NCBI GenBank assembly: GCA_044238435.1 | Contig: JBIIDH010000066.1 | Location: 1 to 19,492 of the forward strand | Reading direction: 5' to 3' | Length of the DNA: 19,492 nt | Origin: VFMC01 sp044238435 | GTDB taxonomy: Bacteria > Actinomycetota > Acidimicrobiia > Acidimicrobiales > Ilumatobacteraceae | Shown: positions 14,335-19,492 of the stretch, in pieces | Layout of the letters: the number at the start of each line of letters is the position of its first letter | Position numbering within the stretch: the stretch's first letter is position 1 | Position numbers and translations under genes: made by a program | The notes under the pieces: model-generated | Told to the model about the DNA's origin: nothing | What the model saw: the letters and a program-made list of their open reading frames with translations, nothing else | Database searches by the model: none

Positions 14335-15318
14335 ATGAGCGCTCCTGATCGCAACCTCGCACTCGAACTCGTTCGCGTCACCGAAAGTGCCGCGCTGGCC
14401 GCCTCCCGATGGGTGGGCCGTGGCGACAAGATCGGCGCCGACGGTGCGGCAGTCGATGCCATGCGCACCGTGCTGTCCACCGTCAGCATGGACGGCATCG
14501 TCGTCATCGGCGAGGGCGAGAAGGACGAAGCGCCCATGCTGTTCAACGGCGAGCAGATCGGCGACGGCAATGCGCCGCGCGTCGACGTCGCGGTCGACCC
14601 CATCGACGGCACCAGCCTCACCGCACTCGGCCGGGCGAACGCCATCTCGGTCATCGCCGTCAGCGAGCGCGGCAGCATGTTCGACCCAGGTCCGTGCTTC
14701 TACATGCGCAAGATCGCCGTTGGCCCCGATGCCGTCGGCGCCATCGACATCACCGCCTCGCCCACGCAGAACCTGCGCTGGATCGCCAAGGCCAAGGGCA
14801 CCACGGTGCGCGACCTCACGGTGGTGGTCCTCGATCGCCCCCGCCACGACGACCTCATCGCCGAGATCCGCACCAGCGGGGCGCGGGTGAAGCTCATCTC
14901 CGACGGCGACATCTTCGGCGCCATCGCCACCGCCTGGCCCGACGCCGGCGTCGACGTGCTGTTCGGAATCGGCGGCACCCCCGAGGGTGTCATCGCCGCA
15001 GCCGCACTGAAGTGCATGGGCGGCGAGATCCAGGGCCAGTTGTGGCCACGGTCGGAGTCCGAGCGTGAAGCGGCCCTCGCCGGCGGTTACGACGTCGACG
15101 CCGTGCTCACCACCGACGACCTCGTCCGTGGCGACGACGCGTTCTTCGCTGCCACCGGCATCACCGACGGCGAACTGCTGCGGGGCGTTCGCTTCAGCCC
15201 GCGTGGTGCGCACACCCAGAGCCTGGTGATGCGGTCACGCAGTGGCACGGTCCGTCTGGTCGAGGCCCACCACCGCCTCGACAAGCTGTCGGGCTTCGCC
15301 GCGATCGACTACGCCTGA
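14335..15318 (+). CDS. glpX: Class II fructose-1,6-bisphosphatase
   Basis: A 327-residue metal-dependent phosphatase that converts fructose-1,6-bisphosphate to fructose-6-phosphate in gluconeogenesis. The opening LALELVRVTESAALAASRWVGRGDK is typical of GlpX. The metal and phosphate motifs follow: IGEGEKDEAPML (about 58-69) and the lithium-sensitive phosphatase motif DPIDGTSL with Asp88 and Asp91. GIGGTPEGVIAAAALKCMGGEIQGQLWPR is the conserved GlpX C-terminal block. Length matches actinobacterial GlpX. ATG 14335 was chosen; GTG 14332 directly before it is an alternative. Its product is upstream of glucose-6-phosphate and glucose-1-phosphate, so it supports the glycogen genes at the left of the window, though it lies 10 kb away and under a separate promoter. 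It overlaps the convergent oxygenase-like gene by 10 bases. Confidence 0.96.
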   Translation: MSAPDRNLALELVRVTESAALAASRWVGRGDKIGADGAAVDAMRTVLSTVSMDGIVVIGEGEKDEAPMLFNGEQIGDGNAPRVDVAVDPIDGTSLTALGRANAISVIAVSERGSMFDPGPCFYMRKIAVGPDAVGAIDITASPTQNLRWIAKAKGTTVRDLTVVVLDRPRHDDLIAEIRTSGARVKLISDGDIFGAIATAWPDAGVDVLFGIGGTPEGVIAAAALKCMGGEIQGQLWPRSESEREAALAGGYDVDAVLTTDDLVRGDDAFFAATGITDGELLRGVRFSPRGAHTQSLVMRSRSGTVRLVEAHHRLDKLSGFAAIDYA

Positions 15319-16028
15319 GGCCCATCGAGCCCCGCTGCTTTGCGCAGCAGGGGTTCGGGCAGATCGACTGGCTCGATACGCGCACCGCCGCGCGCGTTCA
15401 CCCGGCAGGTGACGATGGTGCACTCGCGCCCGGCGTGCTGGCCCGCCACTCGGTAGCGCGTCGCCGGGAAGTAGAAGCGTGAGATGGTCTGCATGACCGT
15501 GCCGATCTGCACCACACACGCCCCCGGGCGCGGTGTCACCTCCACCGCTCGGTCGCCGAGGCGTACCTGCAGTCCGCCCCATTCGTCGTGGTGGGTGAGC
15601 GTGAACAGGTCGCGGTCCTGACGGATGCCTGTGTTCTGCCGGGCCCGCACTCGCTTCGTCTCTGCCGTGGCGCGCACCGCAGCCACGACGATGTCGGGTT
15701 CGGGCGACACGAACGAGTCGAATCGATCGATGGTCTGGCCGAGCGTGAGTGCCAGACCACGGATGAGCCAGCGAGCCACTCGCGCCATCTCCGCGGCCCA
15801 CAGCGTGGTGAGCGGCGTGATCTCCTCGGGCGAGACGATGGCCCGCGAGCGCTCGATCATCTGCGCCACCAACTGCTCGTCGACGCCGTGGCCCTCGAGG
15901 TACAGCGCCCCGTTGAGGTGGGCTGCTGTTCGCAGGTCGTCGACGAAGGCCAACCCGGCTGCAGAGTACGGATCGGTGATGAACCCACGGATGTCGGCAA
16001 CCGGTAGCGCGGGATCCACGCCGTGCAT
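15309..16028 (-). CDS. 2OG/Fe(II)-oxygenase-like protein with altered iron-binding triad
   Basis: A 239-residue protein resembling isopenicillin-N-synthase-like non-haem iron dioxygenases. YLEGHGVDEQLVAQMIERSRA matches the N-terminal DIOX_N pattern. The core TLTHHDEWGGLQVRL gives the HxD pair His146 and Asp148, followed by EVTPRPGACVVQIGTVMQTISR, the usual 'P.PGA.VV.IGD.lq..SN' strand. The distal ligand, normally the His of an HRV motif, aligns with Tyr192 in PATRYRV, so the third iron ligand appears replaced. The protein is also shorter than the ~300-residue norm. ATG 16028 is taken as start; GTG 16043 in frame is possible. No ribosome binding site or clear promoter is seen. It could be an enzyme with unusual metal chemistry or a non-catalytic relative. 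The substrate is unknown. Confidence 0.7.
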   Translation of the reverse strand: MHGVDPALPVADIRGFITDPYSAAGLAFVDDLRTAAHLNGALYLEGHGVDEQLVAQMIERSRAIVSPEEITPLTTLWAAEMARVARWLIRGLALTLGQTIDRFDSFVSPEPDIVVAAVRATAETKRVRARQNTGIRQDRDLFTLTHHDEWGGLQVRLGDRAVEVTPRPGACVVQIGTVMQTISRFYFPATRYRVAGQHAGRECTIVTCRVNARGGARIEPVDLPEPLLRKAAGLDGPQA

Positions 16029-16118
16029 CGTACGGCGCACCACACGATCGGGTCGGCTGCGCTGCGCCGAGGTTCCCGCGTCGTCGTGAGCGGTCGGAGA
16101 ATTTCGTCGTCGACCGGG

Positions 16119-16146
16119 TTGCCATACGAACTGGTGTACGTATAGG
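16119..16146 (+). promoter_or_regulatory. Promoter of the DUF222-HNH gene (TTGCCA - 16 - TATAGG)
   Basis: TTGCCA at 16119-16124 and TATAGG at 16141-16146 are separated by 16 bases, the best sigma-70-type promoter in the window. Transcription would start near 16153, leaving a leader of about 100 bases before GTG 16257, unlike the leaderless genes around it. Confidence 0.6.
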
Positions 16147-16155
16147 GTGCTCGGT

Positions 16156-16200
16156 GTTCCGATCTTCCCCTCGGAACCAGATCGAACCCGGTTCGGGTTC
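16156..16200. repeat. Two small inverted repeats in the leader of the HNH gene
   Basis: GTTCCGA (16156-16162) pairs with TCGGAAC (16171-16177) over an 8-base loop, and GAACCC (16184-16189) pairs with GGGTTC (16195-16200) over GGTTC. Both fall at the start of the predicted transcript, so they could form adjacent leader hairpins or an operator close to the transcription start. Confidence 0.5.
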
Positions 16201-16256
16201 CCGTCATATCGGTTGCTGGTCGCTCGCTGCTGGTGCGGGGGTGTGGGGAGGTGCGT

Positions 16257-17594
16257 GTGAGCACGGCTGTGTTGTCAGTATCTGCTGGGGGTGTGGCACG
16301 CGGGGCCGCCTTGCCGGTGGTCGATCGGTTCATGCGGGTTGCTGGTGCTGATGTGGGGTTGCTCGACGAGGTCGGGGTGGCCGGGTTGTTGGGTGATGTG
16401 GCGGGGTTGGTGCGGTTCTTGCAGGCGCGTGAGATCGATCTGAACCAGCGGCTCCGGCAGCTCGCGGCCCGGTGTCCCGGGGTGGATCCGACTGCGATCA
16501 ACGCGCGTGCGACGGGCCGCTCAGCTGGTGGGGCGGGGCGGGCTCTGGAGCGTGCTGAACAGGCTGTGCAGGCACCCGAGTTGAAGGCGTCGATGGACGA
16601 GGGCCGACTGTCGGGCGAGCATCTCGATGCGTTCACCGCGGCGGTCCGGTCGCTGGACGCGCGGTTGCAGCCCGCGCTGCGCGCATTGGAAGCCGACCTC
16701 GTCGCCCGCGCAGTGTCGCAGCGGGCGACAGTCGAGCAGTTCCGGGGCTGGTTACAGCGCGAGATCCGGCTCATCGAAGCCGACGACGGCAAGCGGCGGT
16801 TGGAGCGTCAGAAACGCGACAGCCGGTGCCGGGTGTGGGTCGACCCGAACACCGGGATGGTGAAAGCGAATCTGGCGCTCGACCCGGAGATCGGCGCCAC
16901 CTTCCAGCATCTGCTCCACGAACAACTCCAAGCCCGCCTCGCCCTACAGCGGCCGGCGGAGTGCCCGACCGATCCGCTCGACGCAATGGACTGGCTGCGC
17001 GCCCACGCCTTCATGGACCTCATCACCGGCGCGGCCGGGCCGATCGGCAAACCCGAGGTGATCGTGGTCATCGATCAACAGACCTTCGAACACGGACGGC
17101 ACGCACAGTCGAAGATCGACGCCGGGCCGGGCATCGACCTTCCGATCGACACCATCCGCGCGATCGCCGGGCGGACGCGGTTCGTGCCGGTCGTCGTCAA
17201 CCGTGATGGTGTCGCGCTCGTGCAGGGCGACCCGGTGCCCAGCTACGACCAAATCGTCCAGTCACTCACCCGGCCGGTCGCGCTCGACCACGGCCGCAGT
17301 CGGCGGCATGCGAGCGTCCGACAACGGCGCGCCTTACGGGCGATGTACCGAACGTGCGCCATCCCCGGCTGCGCACGGCACGTGTCGATCACCGAAGCCC
17401 ACCACATCCACTACTGGGAACACGGCGGACACACCGACCTCGCCAACCTGCTGCCACTGTGCAGGCACCACCACGACCGACTCCACGCAGAACGATGGCG
17501 ACTCACCATGTCGAACAACCGGGCCATCACCGTGCGCGCACGCGACGGAACCGTGCTCATAACCACCGGACCACCGGCACTGCAGTGGGCCTGA
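16257..17594 (+). CDS. DUF222 domain HNH endonuclease-like protein (13E12 repeat family)
   Basis: A 445-residue protein of the DUF222-HNH type that occurs in many copies in actinobacterial genomes. Residues ~20-330 form the helical DUF222 part (LVRFLQAREIDLNQRLRQLAA, DEGRLSGEHLDAFTAAVRSLD). The HNH nuclease domain runs from about 367 to 410, with zinc Cys in CAIPGCARHV and core motif EAHHIHYWEHGGHTDLANLLPLCRHHHDRLH, all key residues present. GTG 16257 was chosen because GGGGAGG ends 5 bases before it; GTG 16233 and 16251 are less likely. It has its own sigma-70-like promoter and leader. The first ~250 bases use TTG and GGG more than neighbouring genes, hinting at a different history. No terminal repeats or target duplications are visible, so I do not call it a mobile element. 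Cellular role is unknown. Confidence 0.9.
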   Translation: MSTAVLSVSAGGVARGAALPVVDRFMRVAGADVGLLDEVGVAGLLGDVAGLVRFLQAREIDLNQRLRQLAARCPGVDPTAINARATGRSAGGAGRALERAEQAVQAPELKASMDEGRLSGEHLDAFTAAVRSLDARLQPALRALEADLVARAVSQRATVEQFRGWLQREIRLIEADDGKRRLERQKRDSRCRVWVDPNTGMVKANLALDPEIGATFQHLLHEQLQARLALQRPAECPTDPLDAMDWLRAHAFMDLITGAAGPIGKPEVIVVIDQQTFEHGRHAQSKIDAGPGIDLPIDTIRAIAGRTRFVPVVVNRDGVALVQGDPVPSYDQIVQSLTRPVALDHGRSRRHASVRQRRALRAMYRTCAIPGCARHVSITEAHHIHYWEHGGHTDLANLLPLCRHHHDRLHAERWRLTMSNNRAITVRARDGTVLITTGPPALQWA

Positions 17595-17805
17595 GCCCTG
17601 CTCTGACTACCAGGGTGAAGTCCGAGTGCGCTGAACGGACCCAGGGATGCGGAGCGAACCCGGCAGTGCGGGGATGCCCCACCGTTCCCGAGAAGTCCCG
17701 ACGGCACAGGCAGGTCCGACGGCACAGTCAGGTCCGACAGCAGCGTTGCGCCCGGTGCGACGGCGAGTCCCGCGGCGCGGGATGACCCGGCGTGCTCGGG
17801 CGGAC
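17595..17805. other. Intergenic gap between HNH gene and convergent SDR gene
   Basis: This 211-base gap contains no gene I can support. It holds the 18-bp tandem repeat at 17695-17748 and a small stem TCCCGC/GCGGGA around GGC at 17768-17782. The stem might end transcripts from either side, but there is no T run. Confidence 0.4.
17695..17748. repeat. 18-bp tandem repeat, about 2.6 copies
   Basis: Units at 17695-17712 and 17713-17730 share the core GTCCGACGGCACAG with few changes, and a third decayed copy (GGTCCGACAGCAG) starts at 17731. It lies between the 3' ends of two converging genes and does not look coding. Confidence 0.7.
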
Positions 17806-18585
17806 TCAGTCGCGCTGGACGAGGCTGGAGGCGCGCCGGGTGAGCCAACGCGGGCTCACACTGGTGGCACCGGTGAGGCCCTTGTAGATGGCGCCGGGTA
17901 CCGACAGGGCCTTGCCGCGGGCAACGTCGTCGAGGCCGGTGCGGGCCACCACGTCGACGTCGACCCAGGCGAACGACGGGTAGTTGGTGGCGTACGACTC
18001 GGTGCTGCTGACGCTCTGGAATTCGGTGCGGGTGAGTCCCGGGCAGAGTGCGGTCACCTTCACGCCGGTGCCGCGGGCCTCTTCGTGGAGGCTCTCGGTC
18101 AGGCTCGTCACGTAGGCCTTCGTGGCGGCGTACACGGCCAACTTGGGTGCCGGTTGGAAACTGGCGACGCTGCTGACGTTCAGCAGGTAGCCGCGGCCAC
18201 GGGGCATGAACGTGTTCATCGCTGCGTGAGACAAGCGGGTGAGGGCGGTGATGTTCAGCGCGATCTCACGCTCGAGGCGATCGGCGTCGAGTGTGTGGAA
18301 CACCCCCGAGGTGCCGAAGCCAGCGTTGTTCACCACCAGGTCGATGGGGTCGGCGTCGCTGGCGATGCGGTTCTCCACGGCTCGCACACCCTCGGGGGTG
18401 GTGAGATCGGCCGCCAGCACCTCCACACCGGGAAAGCCGAGGGCGAGTTCCTCGAGTCGGTCGACACGGCGGGCCACCACCACCTGCGGAATGCCGGCGG
18501 CGCCGAGAATGCGGGCCATCGATTCGCCGATGCCCGACGACGCACCGGTCACCAGGGCGCGACGGAAGGGAAGTTTCGCTGCCAT
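17806..18585 (-). CDS. Short-chain dehydrogenase/reductase (classical SDR)
   Basis: A 259-residue NAD(P)-dependent oxidoreductase with a Rossmann fold. The cofactor loop TGASSGIG is at 13-20. Arg39/Arg40 after the second strand (VVVARRVDRL) favour NADP(H). NNAG is at 86-89. Catalytic Ser139, Tyr152 and Lys156 are in NVSSVASFQPAP and YAATKAYVTSL. CPGLTRTEF (181-189) is the usual post-catalytic segment. The C-terminus after 190 matches the DltE/YqjQ-like group often annotated as general SDR, so a specific substrate cannot be given. ATG 18585 has a TACACT hexamer 6 bases upstream and no ribosome binding site. It lies 71 bases downstream of atpC on the same strand with its own predicted leaderless start, so a link with ATP synthase is probably incidental. 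Confidence 0.93.
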   Translation of the reverse strand: MAAKLPFRRALVTGASSGIGESMARILGAAGIPQVVVARRVDRLEELALGFPGVEVLAADLTTPEGVRAVENRIASDADPIDLVVNNAGFGTSGVFHTLDADRLEREIALNITALTRLSHAAMNTFMPRGRGYLLNVSSVASFQPAPKLAVYAATKAYVTSLTESLHEEARGTGVKVTALCPGLTRTEFQSVSSTESYATNYPSFAWVDVDVVARTGLDDVARGKALSVPGAIYKGLTGATSVSPRWLTRRASSLVQRD

Positions 18586-18591
18586 GGAGGC

Positions 18592-18597
18592 AGTGTA
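18592..18597 (-). promoter_or_regulatory. -10-like element TACACT of the SDR gene
   Basis: On the minus strand TACACT ends 6 bases before ATG 18585, with GCCTCC between. The spacing predicts transcription starting at the A of the start codon. Confidence 0.5.
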
Positions 18598-18638
18598 CGA
18601 GCGATGCGTTCAGGCGCGCTCGGAGGCAGGTCATCCCG

Positions 18639-18654
18639 TCCGACGACGGTCGGA
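18639..18654 (-). terminator. Possible hairpin after atpC
   Basis: TCCGAC and GTCGGA form a perfect 6-bp stem around a 4-base loop starting 2 bases after the atpC stop. It could end the ATP synthase operon transcript, but lacks a following T run, so the call is weak. Confidence 0.3.
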
Positions 18655-18656
18655 GG

Positions 18657-19073
18657 TCAGTGTGCGCCAGGGGTGGCGGTGATGCCGCCACTGGCGGCGA
18701 GGCGGGCATGGGCCCGACTGAGCGCCGCGACACCCTCAGCGTCGTGCTCGTGACGCAAACGCTCCTCGGCACGCTCCTTGGCGGCCAGGGCCCGGGCGCG
18801 GTCGATCTCCTCGCCCAGTTCGGCAGCGTCGGACAGGATGCTGACGGTGTTGCCGCTCACCTGCACGAAACCGCCGTGGATGGCAGCGTCGACCACCGTG
18901 CCGTCGGCCAGCGAGATGCGGGTGTGGCACTCGGTGACGGCACCCAGGAACGGAGCATGGCCGGGCAGGAAGGCGATCTCGCCACCGCCGAGGGTGCGCG
19001 TGATGACCTGTGTGGCCTCGCCGGAGAAGAGCACCCGCTCCGGCGAGACGACCTCGACCTGCATGGTGGCCAT
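18657..19073 (-). CDS. atpC: F1Fo ATP synthase epsilon subunit
   Basis: The epsilon subunit (138 aa) sits on the central stalk of ATP synthase at the inner face of the membrane and couples gamma rotation to the Fo ring. MQVEVVSPERVLFSGEATQVITRTLGGGEIAFLPGHAPFLGAV is the conserved N-terminal beta-sandwich, and the Ala/Glu-rich part from about residue 85 (DRARALAAKERAEERLRHEHD) is the C-terminal helical hairpin that can inhibit ATP hydrolysis. ATG 19073 lies 2 bases after the atpD stop; an in-frame ATG at 19064 is an alternative start. It is the last gene of the atp operon here, the usual position. Length is typical. Confidence 0.95.
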   Translation of the reverse strand: MATMQVEVVSPERVLFSGEATQVITRTLGGGEIAFLPGHAPFLGAVTECHTRISLADGTVVDAAIHGGFVQVSGNTVSILSDAAELGEEIDRARALAAKERAEERLRHEHDAEGVAALSRAHARLAASGGITATPGAH

Positions 19074-19075
19074 GG

Positions 19076-19492
19076 TCAGGCTGCGCCTTCCTGCAGCGCC
19101 TTGGCCTTGGCCAGCACCTGCTCGACACCGCCCACGTTGAGGAACGCCTGCTCGGGCACCTCGTCGAGTTCGCCGTTGACGATGGCCTCGAAGCTCTCGA
19201 CGGTCTCGGCCACCGGCACGGTCTCGCCGCTCACGCCGGTGAACACCTCGGCCACGTAGAACGGCTGGCTGAGGAAGCGCTGCACCTTGCGGGCACGGGC
19301 CACGGTGAGGCGGTCTTCTTCCGACAGTTCGTCGAGACCGAGAATGGCGATGATGTCCTGCAGTTCCTTGTAGCGCTGCAGCGTCTCCTGCACGCGACGG
19401 GCGATGGTGTAGTGCCGGTCGCCCACCACCTCGGGCTGGAGGATGGTGCTGGTGCTGGCCAGCGGATCCACCGCCGGGTAGATACCCAGCGA
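19076..19492 (-). CDS. atpD: F1Fo ATP synthase beta subunit (C-terminal part, cut by window edge)
   Basis: The visible 138 residues are the C-terminal end of the catalytic beta subunit. The frame is open to the window edge and begins SLGIYPAVDPLASTSTIL, a block conserved in all AtpD proteins and close to the nucleotide site. The C-terminal helical domain follows: ARRVQETLQRYKELQDIIAILGLDELSEEDRLTVARARKVQRFLSQPFYVAEVFTG, with the DELSEE motif that contacts gamma and epsilon. The P-loop and most of the protein lie beyond the window. It runs into atpC with a 2-base gap, as in normal atp operons. The GTG codon at 19471 is an internal valine, not the start. Confidence 0.97.
   Translation of the reverse strand, partial: SLGIYPAVDPLASTSTILQPEVVGDRHYTIARRVQETLQRYKELQDIIAILGLDELSEEDRLTVARARKVQRFLSQPFYVAEVFTGVSGETVPVAETVESFEAIVNGELDEVPEQAFLNVGGVEQVLAKAKALQEGAA

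Noticed and set aside
16184..16200. tRNA T-arm-like stem with GGTTC in the loop
   Set aside because: No acceptor, D or anticodon arms can be built around it, and it lies in the leader of the HNH gene.
16257..17594. HNH gene as an insertion sequence or group II intron
   Set aside because: I see no terminal inverted repeats, target duplications, reverse transcriptase or intron structure; the protein is the common DUF222-HNH type.
17695..17748. Possible CRISPR-like array
   Set aside because: The units are directly adjacent without spacers, are only 18 bp long, and no cas gene is near.
17768..17782. Stem TCCCGC/GCGGGA as an intrinsic terminator
   Set aside because: The stem is short with a 3-base loop and no T run on either strand, so chance in GC-rich DNA is a sufficient explanation.
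19076..19471. GTG at 19471 as the start of a short gene
   Set aside because: The frame stays open to the window edge and the residues before it (SLGIYPA) are conserved AtpD sequence.

Overview
The window is a GC-rich, tightly packed stretch of bacterial chromosome. Gene content points to an actinobacterium: a Cys-to-Asp MurA, a GlgP of the DUF3417 type, a DUF222/HNH gene, a class II (GlpX) fructose bisphosphatase, and many genes apparently transcribed without a leader. The class Acidimicrobiia is a reasonable guess from the style of several proteins, but I could not test it. I place 20 protein-coding genes (two cut by the window edges) and no rRNA, tRNA, CRISPR array or insertion sequence.

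Layout. Positions 1-4403 hold a glycogen locus: glgB (minus, cut at the left edge), diverging from a GT4 glycogen-synthase-type glycosyltransferase, then a glucan phosphorylase glgP. Together these make, branch and break down alpha-1,4-glucan. Positions 4606-6594 hold a minus-strand operon nfu - meaB - enoyl-CoA hydratase (Fe-S assembly, B12-mutase chaperone, acyl-CoA metabolism). Positions 6658-7405 hold a secreted cupredoxin-like lipoprotein, coupled to a 58-residue one-helix membrane protein. murA (minus) and an MFS transporter with an unusual N-terminal extension diverge from a 33-bp gap. Positions 10225-14188 hold four minus-strand genes in a row: alpha/beta hydrolase, C-terminal J-domain protein, acidic protein with a duplicated module, and S9 peptidase (listed left to right; transcription runs the other way). 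glpX follows, convergent with a 2OG/Fe(II)-oxygenase-like protein whose third iron ligand appears to be lost. Then come a DUF222-HNH gene with its own promoter, a short-chain dehydrogenase, and the end of the ATP synthase operon (atpD-atpC).

The most general signal is regulatory. Nine start codons carry a TANNNT -10-like hexamer only 6-8 bases upstream and no clear ribosome binding site, the signature of leaderless transcripts. The most striking non-coding element is a perfect 19-bp inverted repeat (7-base loop) beside a 13-bp direct repeat, between the S9 peptidase and glpX. The least explained proteins are the acidic protein with two 51-residue 'YDL-W' modules and its J-domain and hydrolase partners, the MFS N-terminal extension, the Cys-free cupredoxin pair, and the oxygenase with an altered facial triad. 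I found no defence, secretion or biosynthetic system that I would call new with confidence; the four-gene run at 10225-14188 is the best candidate for an undescribed functional unit.
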